Assembly: GCA_048772705.1 (NCBI GenBank)
Contig: JBLWGC010000160.1
Location: 42,692-106,691, forward strand
Source of the DNA: Leidyana gryllorum EB-2025a
Lineage: Eukaryota; Apicomplexa
Direction: 5' to 3'
Length of the DNA: 64,000 nt
The position numbers were made by a program, and so were the translations under genes. Position 1 is the first letter of the stretch. Each line of letters begins with the position of its first letter. This document shows positions 55,617 through 64,000 of the stretch, one piece after another. The notes beneath the pieces were generated by a model. It did not search any database. It was not told the DNA's origin and saw nothing but the letters and a program-made list of their open reading frames with translations.

Positions 55617-58422
55617 TCACTCAAAATCCCGACCTTTCAATTTCTCCGTCGCACTGAACTCCTCCCCACACGAATCCCTCATCTCTTTGCCTTTCTCGTG
55701 ACTCTTGCGCTGACGACGACGCTCCATGCACACCCACCGGAAAGCATCAGCCCGTCCGAGATCATACAACTCGCGAATCGTACTGTCGTCCTCCGTAGGA
55801 TTCAATGCATAATGAAACAGTAGCCGCCAACTGAACGTCGTCGTCGGAATCCCCCGGTGGTGCTCCCCGCGGTGACTATCCACCGAACTCCGGCTCCGCC
55901 GCCGAGAGATCCCGCTCACGTCATTTGTCATCGCACGCGTGCTACTCAGTCCCACAGGACGATGATCCTCACCAGAGCTCTTCCGAGTCGGTGGCTCATT
56001 CTGCACCGGCCCGCCGCCGCCACTCATCGAGTTGGCCAGTAAGGCTCCCAACCAACCCCCAAAGAACCGTCCCTTTCGGGCATCGGCCTCATGCTGTGAG
56101 TGATCGTCGTCCAAGTCGCTCTCAGCCAGCGGTGGGCTCCGCGTGCCTCGGCTCGTCTCGCCCCTATCCGACTGCTGATGAATCTGCTTTACCGTTTGAT
56201 TGTGGTCACGACCACTGTTCCGCCGTAAAGAGAAGCGCGAACGTCGCTGCTGCTCAATTGAGCTCCTTCCGTCCATCGATTCACCGCGGCGACTTACAGG
56301 AACCTCGGTGGGCAACCGGTCTGACTGAGATCGGGCTTCAAAGCACGACCCAGACAGTCGCCTCCGCCAACTTCGTCTTCTGCCTACGGGGTGAGCTTCC
56401 TTTGAAGGCTTTTCAGTCGCTTCTTCCTCCTCCTCCGGGATCGGATGCGGTACTCCCGCGGGGGCTATGGAACACACGTCAGCCAAACGACTAAAGTACT
56501 GCCGTGTGGGCAGCACTTCCTGACTTGCCGCACTCGTGTGCATATCCGGAGCAGGTAAGGGATCCCTCATTAGCTCCTCACTACTCCTTATCCTCCGAAT
56601 GGCTTCTTCGGCAATGGCTTGGTGCTCCAGGGATTTCCCCAACTCGTCCAGCCCACGTTGCAGGTCAGCCACGCGCTCACGGTCAATGAGATTCCCTGGG
56701 TCCTCGATCCCCGCTGAGGGTAAGCGGCGACCGAACTGATCCTCATCGGGGGGCGTGGCGGTGAAGTTCAATAGTCCGTCGTCATCCCCCGCAGATAAAT
56801 CTTCTACAATACCTGGCGGACCAGGTGTCGAGGGAGCAGATCTGGGGGGCGCTTTCTCGGGCCGGGTCAAGAAGACCGACCCTCGCCGGAACTGCTGAGT
56901 TGCCGGGCTTGTAGCGGTAGCTTCCAGTTCAGCTTTCTGGGCCACGGACTCATCATTCGCTTTTGAGGTCGCGGACTCATCATTCTCGCCGTCCAGCACA
57001 GCATCGTCTTTGTTGAATGGCTCGAATTCCTTTTTGAAGAGGATGCGAGCCGCCTCGCGATGGTCGACCTTCTGTTCAACTGGTGGTGGGACCGGGGGTC
57101 TCGCGGGGGGCTCTTCAGTGGGTCCCACAGGAAATGGCGGCAGATCATGGCTGGGTGATGGGTGCGGTTGTGGAGGCACCACCACGGTCGTCTCCAGCTC
57201 GCCGCTCTCGCCGAAGGGTACAAAGGCCGTGGGAGGCGCCGGATTTAAGCGTAAATAGGTCTGGAACTCCTGAATCTCTTTGGTGCTGATGTTCCGGTCC
57301 ATCAGCGACAGATCAGGCGAGATCACATCGCTCGTTTTGCAATGACTCAAGACCTGCTTCCGAGAAAATGGTAAAATACGGATAACACGTCGGCAATGTG
57401 GCACATTCGGACACCCAAAGTTCTTGCGGTCGGCAAAATACCCATCAACCGCTTGATACCCTGTAAAACGCACGTCATGATCGAGTTCTTGAGCAGCGTA
57501 AGAGCACGCCAAAAGCAGCACACACACACAAGGAGACGCGGGGTAAGCACGCAGACATGACAATGAGATTTAGTGGAAGCACAAATGCAGGGATGGCTCC
57601 AAGCCCCTAAAGTCAGCAGGGGCGGAGTTGTAGATGCTCAATATGAAGCTTGGGAGTGAGTGTGTCTCACGCACGGCTTTCGGCGCTTCTATATCGCACG
57701 ACTAGAGCTTCACTTACCCCGGCAAGCAATTGTGGGCGTTCGTGCAAAGTAGAATGGGATGTTGCAAGACGCCAGAATGCAGCTGATGTAGTCATCGCGG
57801 CTTTCGAATGCAAAAGGCGCTTGTGCTCGCCAGGGCATGACAGTGGTATAGACAACATATCCTTCTCCTGGTCTGTTGTTAGCCACTTCATGGGCATCGG
57901 GAGGGAGGACAGCATCGAGCTCGCGATGGAGGAGTTTCTTGAGGCGTCTTGCTGTGCCTTTCACTCTGACAGCAGCGTAGTGTGTGTGTGCGGTAGGCGT
58001 GTCTACCTGAGATTGCTTTCGAGTCGATAGATACATTGTAGGGTGTCGAATGCAGATAGATTTTGTACAAGAGTCGCAACAGTGATTGAACCAGCGGAGG
58101 CGCCCGCGAGCGGAGTGTGTTCAGTGATGATACCTGCATCTACGAGGTATTGACCCACACCGAGGTGATAGGGAAGGAGAAGGCCCGCAGGGCTGAAGCT
58201 GAAACCGAGGGGTCGTTGATGGGTGATACGGGGTATTGATGGTGGAGGGCGGGGTGGTGGGGGCACATTGTGCTCTGGATCCTCTGGTGGTGGTGTGGGT
58301 GATTCATATTGGACAGCAGTAGCTATTTGTCGGCCCAGGGAGGTGGCTTGGTCAACAGTGACATTCCAGATGCCATCGGCCGTTCCAATGACCGAGTTGG
58401 AGAGGTCCCTCCACAAACTCAT
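55617..58422 (-). CDS. Patatin-like phospholipase/acylhydrolase with long disordered tail
   Basis: Three exons; introns of about 41 nt (near 57975-58015) and about 250 nt (57464-57716). The first exon MSLWRDLSNSVIG carries the oxyanion and nucleophile region: LGFSFSPAGLLLPYHLGVGQ and LAGASAGSITVATLV (G-x-S-x-G with catalytic Ser). After the second intron YQAVDGYFADRKNFGCP gives the catalytic Asp (D-G-Y instead of the usual D-G-G/A). RRVIRILPFSRK follows as in ATGL/PNPLA2 relatives. It hydrolyses acyl esters of lipids. About 500 residues after the domain are Pro/Ser/Arg-rich and disordered, ending LKGRDFE. The long tail is unusual for this family. Confidence 0.82.
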
Positions 58423-58500
58423 TGGTGTTTTTCTCTCTCGGGCGGAAGAATGGACAGACAGGGGCGAGTGGGCTCGCTCGGATCCCGGGGGCAGGGCGCG

Positions 58501-59057
58501 ATGCCCACAATCATTCTGTTCGTTTGTTTAGTGCTAATTCTCGCTCTGTCCACCTTCGCGCCGACAGGTGAGGAATAGACTGACTGTGTGGTGGACAGAC
58601 AGTCACTCCAGTGCGGTTTATCACTGAGCCGGGGCTCGATGGCGACCCTTCAGTGTGGGAAGATCACGGGGCGAGAGCTCCAGTGCCGACTATTGGCGTA
58701 TTGTTTCAAATGATGATTGTAATATCTCTGGTGGCTTGGGTGGGAGGTTTAGTACATTGGATTACCCGCGAAGCGCGGGCAATCGATTGGTATGACCGGC
58801 ATTTACAGGAGAGGCAGCACGCCATCCTTCCTAACCCGTGCACATCAATGTCGATGGCGCCGAAGATGGGCGCCGCTGTGGATACCATGAGTGACAACTT
58901 TTGGGAAGCTATTCCCGGAGTGGTTGCTGGTGGAGTCGTCGGCGAATTACATACTGGCAGTGCCGTTCGACAAGCGGCCAGTGTTCTTGGCAGCGGCGCC
59001 AGCCACTATCGGCAGCAGGCAAGCCTCGCTCGCAGCCGTAGGAAGTCTCGAGTCTAA
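58501..59057 (+). CDS. Small protein with N-terminal signal or anchor and one more membrane segment
   Basis: Two exons, about 58501-58566 and 58611-59057, with a 44-nt intron. MPTIILFVCLVLILALSTFA is a signal peptide or anchor. VLFQMMIVISLVAWVGGLVH is a second hydrophobic stretch. The C-terminal half is soluble (WYDRHLQERQHAIL, GVVAGGVVGELHTG) with a basic end (ARSRRKSRV). An in-frame ATG at 58451 would add 17 residues. Divergent from the patatin gene across 78 bp. Not recognised. Confidence 0.6.
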
Positions 59058-59150
59058 ATGGTGTCGGTCGAATGTTTCCGTTCATTGCTAGTATATTATT
59101 GAGGGATTGCGAGCGAGCGCGACGGCCAGCCAACAAATCAAGCAGCTACC

Positions 59151-59192
59151 TGCGTGCGTGCGTGCGTGCGAGCCTGCCTGCCTGCCTGCCTG
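59151..59192. repeat. Tetranucleotide repeat (GCGT)n followed by (GCCT)n
   Basis: Four copies of GCGT-type units run into five GCCT-type units. It lies in the 234-bp convergent spacer between the small membrane protein and the oocyst-wall-like gene. Confidence 0.85.
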
Positions 59193-59290
59193 CTGCGTCG
59201 GTTCTGTCTGTACTGTGTATACACGATCAATAATAGCGAGAGCGAAGAAGAAGAAAAATAATGGTATCATCGGTAGCGATGTCAGTCTAA

Positions 59291-61189
59291 TTATGCGGTG
59301 GCGGCGCGTTTATTGGCGCGAGAGGACGGGGCGTTGTTCGCGGAGTAATTGTTGTTGTTCACGTTGTGGCGAAGCATCTGCTGCTGAGAGAGTCCTTCGT
59401 TCGTGATACGACGTAGCGCAGCACCCTTTTTCCCCGAAGGAACACTCATGCCCTCAAAAGCTTCCTGCAGTCTCTCTCGATCGTCTGAATTCAAGCCCAG
59501 CTCTTCCGCACTAGCCTGGCTGGCTGGAATCTTGCCCACACACGCGTTCCCAACTTGACGATAATTCTCTGGGCACGACTTGCTGATAGCTACTTGCTCG
59601 GTCTTCAAGCATTGAACCTCTCCATCCTCGTTCAAGTTCTCTTCGAAACCCGACGGACACCGTTTCACAGCTGGAAGAACGGAAGTTTTAGTACAGGTCA
59701 GTCCACGAGCATCCAACTGTCCCTGCCCACCACAACTTTGCTGCGGGGGCACAATCTTATGCTGGACACATTCAGACACACCCAATCGTCCGCCTTTCTT
59801 TAAAAGTAACCCATCCGGACACACCTGTGTGGCTTCATACTTGCGCTTAGTCTGACATTCTTGATCTTCAGGATTGTACTCCGAACCACGAGGACACTGC
59901 ACCACCACATCCGTTGAGGTCAAAGTGGCACATGCCTGCTGCTCGGGGTCAAAGGTCGAACCGCCCGGACACTCCACCCGCGCTGACGTCAACTCCCGAT
60001 ATTCACAAGTGTTGGTGGTCAGCGACAACGTAGCACCATCCGGACACGCCAGAGCATCCCGCTCCTTCACCTTCTTCAGACACCGGTTGTCGATTAATGC
60101 GTACGAGCTATCCGCACAACGGAACTCCAAGTCGTTCTCGTAAACTACCTGCACAACACAACGCGAGACGTCGCCTCCATTCGTTGGCACAGATCGCTGA
60201 GGACATTGACGAAGGGGATCTGCTTGCTCAACGCCCACACACATTCCGTTGGCAGTCAGAGTCTCGTCCGAGTTGGCGCAGTACCGCTCCGCCGGAATGG
60301 TCTGCACACAGTATTCGCCCTGCAACACATAGTCCTTCGGGCACCGATGCCGAGGTTGCGAGAAACGAGGCTTCTCACATCGGTTGCTACTGGTGAACAC
60401 GTAACCTTCGGCACAAACTATATCTGGTTCGATCGAAGCCACGGAGACACATCTTCCAGATTGGTCCAATTCTCCACCCGACGCACAACGACGAGTTGGA
60501 GGCTGTTCGATGGTTGCGCTAATGCAGCTGTGCTCATGCAGATAAGACCCAGGAGGACAGTTTAATACTGCCGTGGCAGTAGTCGTGCGTTCACAGACGA
60601 AGGCAGGAGTCGCACCGAACCCAAGAGCTGTACCTGCGGCTTCAAGCGGGTTCGTCGCTGGGAGCGCTGAAGAAGTGACAGCTGCGTGATTTGGAGTGCG
60701 GACGAACTCTGGTGGACAGTAGTAGTCAGGAGAAGTGTAGGTGCTGGTCTCGCAGCGATCCCCCGCGAGGTTGTAGCCTTTGGGACATGTTGGTCGAGTC
60801 GGATACGCTTCAATCCGGACACATTCGCCGTTTATCAACGTATCCTCGTTCTCACAGACCAGCGTTGCCGGCTGGCTGCGCAGGTACTCACATCCTGCTC
60901 CACCTCTAAAAACACTACCTGCCGGACACACGCGTTCGGGGGGGAAGGATTCCTCAATCATACACTCCCCATTGTCTGTTAGACGGCCGCCATTGGTGCA
61001 AAAGACTTCCATGGGCATGAACTGATTGTAAACACACATGTCATCCTCCGCCACCATTTCCCACCCAGCACCTCGAGACGATGGGCATCGCTTTTCAATC
61101 GGTACCACGGACACCACGGTACGGCCGACGCCGCCCGCTTCCACGACAACAGCAACCAATGCCAGATTGAGCAGCAAGAAGGACCGCAT
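59291..61189 (-). CDS. Oocyst wall protein-like Cys-rich secreted protein
   Basis: Single exon, 632 aa. Signal peptide MRSFLLLNLALVAVVVEAG. The mature part is a string of about 15 Cys modules, each near 35 residues with a CPxG-type opening and a C-V/E close (CPPGSYLHEHSC, CAEGYVFTSSNRC, CPKDYVLQGEYC, CPGGSTFDPEQQAC, CPRGSEYNPEDQEC). This resembles the Cys-repeat structure of apicomplexan oocyst wall proteins (COWP/OWP), which are thought to cross-link into the wall by disulphides. A short non-Cys tail, Asn/Ala/Arg-rich (SQQQMLRHNVNNNNYS), ends in KRAATA. No introns. It begins 63 bp from the divergent start at 61253. Other Cys-rich extracellular proteins are possible but less likely. Confidence 0.78.
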   Translation of the reverse strand: MRSFLLLNLALVAVVVEAGGVGRTVVSVVPIEKRCPSSRGAGWEMVAEDDMCVYNQFMPMEVFCTNGGRLTDNGECMIEESFPPERVCPAGSVFRGGAGCEYLRSQPATLVCENEDTLINGECVRIEAYPTRPTCPKGYNLAGDRCETSTYTSPDYYCPPEFVRTPNHAAVTSSALPATNPLEAAGTALGFGATPAFVCERTTTATAVLNCPPGSYLHEHSCISATIEQPPTRRCASGGELDQSGRCVSVASIEPDIVCAEGYVFTSSNRCEKPRFSQPRHRCPKDYVLQGEYCVQTIPAERYCANSDETLTANGMCVGVEQADPLRQCPQRSVPTNGGDVSRCVVQVVYENDLEFRCADSSYALIDNRCLKKVKERDALACPDGATLSLTTNTCEYRELTSARVECPGGSTFDPEQQACATLTSTDVVVQCPRGSEYNPEDQECQTKRKYEATQVCPDGLLLKKGGRLGVSECVQHKIVPPQQSCGGQGQLDARGLTCTKTSVLPAVKRCPSGFEENLNEDGEVQCLKTEQVAISKSCPENYRQVGNACVGKIPASQASAEELGLNSDDRERLQEAFEGMSVPSGKKGAALRRITNEGLSQQQMLRHNVNNNNYSANNAPSSRANKRAATA

Positions 61190-61252
61190 TTAATTCCACA
61201 AACAAAAAGTTAACCAACAACTTTTGTCTGTAATCTGACCACCTTTTTCACC

Positions 61253-61843
61253 ATGCACAAGCTTGACACGATTGGTAATCTGTCCACCCGAGTGCCAGGA
61301 GCTTCGTTATCGTCCACGCCGTCGCCTCTCGCCCCGTATGCTGCTGCTCAGCAACGACATCACACCTGGACGATAAGCACAGGTTCCTACCTGCCGATGT
61401 CCAACACCATGCAACCCGAGCCCGTAGAGGCGTCTACGACGGCGGCTACCCGTAAATCTAAGCATCGCAAGCATCATAAATCGTCTGGCCGTGTTAGACA
61501 GCTGGAGTCTATTCGTCTGATGCCGGAGCCGACGACTGGTCAGCCCGTGTTTGCATCTGTGCAGAATCGGGGAGGCACTTTTCAAGATTACGTCAATGCT
61601 AACCAGAGTGCTTATCATCAAAGTGCCTATCAGCCGTATGGGGGCGGTGGCATGCCGGAGGCTTCAGCTCCGGGCATGATGGGTAATGCCGCGGTTGCGC
61701 AGCCGGGGCTCAACTCTATGGTCTATTCTGTGGGTGGTCCAGCCCATATAGTGTATGATATTTACGACGTGGAGGACCTCGTGCCCGCACCGCAACCGGA
61801 AATGTGGCAAAATGTCGCCTTCTTCTATCGCTCTTGTGAATGA
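61253..61843 (+). CDS. Hypothetical Ser/His/Pro-rich protein
   Basis: Single exon, 196 aa from the ATG at 61253. Low complexity start (RVPGASLSSTPSPLAPYAA), a basic patch (RKSKHRKHHKSSGRVRQLES), an aromatic Gly/Gln part (AYHQSAYQPYGGGGMPEAS) and an acidic end (YDIYDVEDLVPAPQ) closing on FYRSCE. Not recognised. It shares a 63-bp divergent spacer with the oocyst-wall-like gene, so co-expression in the walled stage is a fair guess. No membrane segments. Confidence 0.5.
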   Translation: MHKLDTIGNLSTRVPGASLSSTPSPLAPYAAAQQRHHTWTISTGSYLPMSNTMQPEPVEASTTAATRKSKHRKHHKSSGRVRQLESIRLMPEPTTGQPVFASVQNRGGTFQDYVNANQSAYHQSAYQPYGGGGMPEASAPGMMGNAAVAQPGLNSMVYSVGGPAHIVYDIYDVEDLVPAPQPEMWQNVAFFYRSCE

Positions 61844-61992
61844 TAGACCACACCAAGTCAATTAAACACCTCTAATCCGCCAACCACTCGCCGCAGCTTC
61901 GGCACGAGGATGATCAACCACGAGGGCCGAGCCAAGTCAGCCTTTAACGTAGCGGTCGTGTGATTAGAGAGAGACAGAGAGAGTCGTCGTCG

Positions 61993-64000
61993 TCAATTGC
62001 TATGACCAAATGTCGGGGGGTCCGTATCTTTCTCCAGAGACTTATGGTACAACTCCAGTTCTGTGGCCTCAAACGAGTCGGTGTCATCGACTGTCACGGA
62101 GACCGCCGCGGATTCAGTCGGCTCTTCCGGTGGGGTCATGTCGCCCGGCAAATAACGCATTGCTACACGCCTGTAAACTTCGTCAACACCCGAGAGGCTG
62201 ATGCTGTCATCGTCATCGCTGTCAGCATTGTGATGGTCATCTGCCACGTCACTGGGTTCACTGCTCGGGAGCGCCTTCTCGAAATGTGCCAACTCTTTGG
62301 CCGCCTGTCCGATCAGTTGGACTGGTCGTTCGGTCATATGCATCAGAGTGTTGGATCGTCTCCGCCGTCTTTCAGGAACCAAACTCATTAGCCCAAAGTT
62401 CTCAGAATCACTGTGACCCATTGAGCTCTCCAAGATGCTGCTGGTCAATCCCGCGTCACTCGAGTTCGGCAAGTCGGACTCTCCGGTGCCGTGGTTAGAC
62501 GTCATGTTGTCGACCACAGTCAGCTGTCTCAAAGTCTCATTGAACGACGCCCGTGCCTCAATAGGGATGTCATCTGCTACTCTGCCTATCAACCTGAACA
62601 CAGCAACAAATCAATCACTCTCTCCTCTCCTATCCACAACTTACTCGACGGGTTGACCCGATGAGATCAGCGGCCGGGGGGGTGCCGAGTGGAGATGAGC
62701 GTCAAAGATTAGATCACGCCGTTCGTTCAAATCCGACAGTGGGTTGCTCGGTGTCCGCGCCCCGCGGAGAAAGTGCCCCTGCAACGACAACTCATCATTC
62801 GTGCCCTGACTCGTGAGTTCGCCTCCGAGTGGGTCGATCTGGAAGTACTGAGTTTCCAGCACTGGAGCGGTCGTTGACGACTCGAGCCCCAGCATATATT
62901 GATACGAGGAGTCAATCAATGGGGGATTCGCGGATGTCGTTGCGGGTCGTTCAACGGTGTGTACCGGAGACTCTCGATGGGAAACTCGCATTCGCTGGGT
63001 GAAGTGCATAAAGTATATGATGCGCCTTATCATCGAACGCTTGTACTTCCGACCCAAAACCTCTGCTAGATGAGCCAGACGTTGCCGCTGGGCCAGCGGC
63101 AGAGCTCCTTCATCGAACTTCCTGACATAGTCCGCGTGCGCTTGCAGCCAGCAATGGAAGTACCGTTGTAGCCGTCGAAGATGCACCTTCTCAAACCCTT
63201 CCTGCCACCTGTTACTATTGGCCACAGCCCTTATCCAGGTATTAACAAGTCTGACTTTCCACTGCAAAAGCAGACGCCCGGACACTTGTTGCGCCTTCAT
63301 CCAGCGGTATTGCCACACACGGAAAGCGAATCCCACAATTTCTGCAGACTTTAGTCTCCACATATGGTAATACTTCAAGGACAACATTGCTTCCTGTCTC
63401 CACATCTGTATTGCGGTCTTCATCTGTCTGGCATTAAACCCGTTGACAGCCACCCCAGCCTTGCTCGTCAGTTCGCGCTCATACACACAAAGTCGAGCAT
63501 AATATTGCAAGGATGAGATCGCATTCTTGATCTGCGATCGCTGAATGACCGGAGTGATGGTTATCGCGGCCATGTTGTACCAAACCTCCCGATGGTAGGC
63601 CACCTGCCAGGCCATGAAAGCGTTACGCATCCTAGTCACTTCTGTGTCGCATTGCACAAGCGTCTCCAAAGCGCGCAATCTGGACACACGTTCTGCAAAC
63701 ACCCGAATCGTCCGATTTCTATTTCTGCTGCCGCCCTCACTCGTTTCTGCTCGCCAAAATGCCAATTGCACTGCCATCTCCTTGCGAGCATGTCGTTGAG
63801 CAGTCAGCTTCATCTTGACTTGCAATCGTGCTACTCGCCATATACTGCAGCCCACATGAAGAGCGACAGCGAACGTGACGATCACTTACGTCCCCCAGGT
63901 GTTTCGCAGCACCACGATGCGCTTCCTACCTGCGAGCGCACGCTCGCGTAGGCTCACCCTGGCCGCCTTCCGCCACCAAAGTAGCGCACCAGTTCTGGGT
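61993..64000 (-). CDS. Sfi1-like centrin-binding repeat protein (5' end outside the window)
   Basis: Partial: the 5' part lies beyond 64000. Exons include a small one near 63920, 62641-63840 and 61993-62594, with introns of about 45 and 50 nt. The protein has repeated helices ending in aromatic-Trp-basic patterns: AFMAWQVAYH, AIQMWRQEAM, AFRVWQYRWM, LLLQWKVRLV, RYFHCWLQAH and, at the edge, ALLWWRKAAR. These fit the Sfi1 centrin-binding repeat. The rest is acidic and Ser-rich with SDDDDSISLSG. Sfi1 filaments link centrins at centrosomes or basal bodies, which suits an alveolate. The total number of repeats is unknown. Confidence 0.65.

Overview
The window is eukaryotic nuclear DNA. It holds about 30 protein genes on both strands. 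Most are split by very short GT-AG introns, mostly about 40-60 nt, and are packed tail to head or head to head with as little as 31 bp between start codons. I see no bacterial operon signals, no rRNA and no tRNA. Several genes point to an apicomplexan or a close alveolate relative: a type I membrane protein with many EGF-like modules and two thrombospondin-1 modules, a secreted Cys-rich protein of the oocyst-wall type, and an N-myristoylation/palmitoylation-motif kinase related to CDPKs. The compactness and GC-balanced codons would suit a gregarine-like genome. That placement is inference from gene content only.

Layout. 0.1-4.5 kb, minus strand: a cullin and a TRM7-type FtsJ methyltransferase. 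4.7-21.5 kb, plus strand: the most distinctive part, four diverged copies (A-D) of one family, with a divergent Hsp70-like gene between C and D. Each copy has an arginine-rich RR-TZF tandem CCCH zinc-finger block, a phase-1 intron at the same place, and a second conserved C-terminal block around AQPLNPLFG. Tails differ between copies. Copy A has an acidic Gly-Asp-Gly-Ala repeat, and copy D has a 12-unit LPPL..SSLGR repeat array. 21.5-24.1 kb: unrecognised genes, including a small secreted peptide. 24-42 kb: signalling and RNA/ubiquitin genes. In order these are the CDPK-like kinase, a U2AF large subunit that appears to lack RRM2, a CDK11/12-like kinase, a NADAR gene, an FHA-RRM gene, a GT31 glycosyltransferase, a Sen1/UPF1-like helicase, an RIIa-like domain protein, a UBE2D-type E2 and an ENT nucleoside transporter. 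42-46 kb: a C2-like protein and two low-complexity Cys-motif proteins. 46-50 kb: an UNC93-like transporter and an AAAP amino-acid transporter. 50-64 kb: secreted or surface genes (the EGF/TSP1 protein, a secreted unknown, a patatin-like phospholipase, a small membrane protein and the oocyst-wall-like protein), then an Sfi1-like centrin-binding protein that runs off the right edge.

How the genes fit together. Cullin, E2 and the RNA-processing genes are housekeeping. The two transporters and the phospholipase are nutrient or lipid functions. The EGF/TSP1 and oocyst-wall-like genes suggest a parasite that glides or attaches and forms a walled stage. The CCCH array looks like a lineage-specific RNA-binding family. 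Exon limits of the multi-exon genes were deduced by eye from splice consensus and reading frame; outer coordinates are firmer than internal ones.
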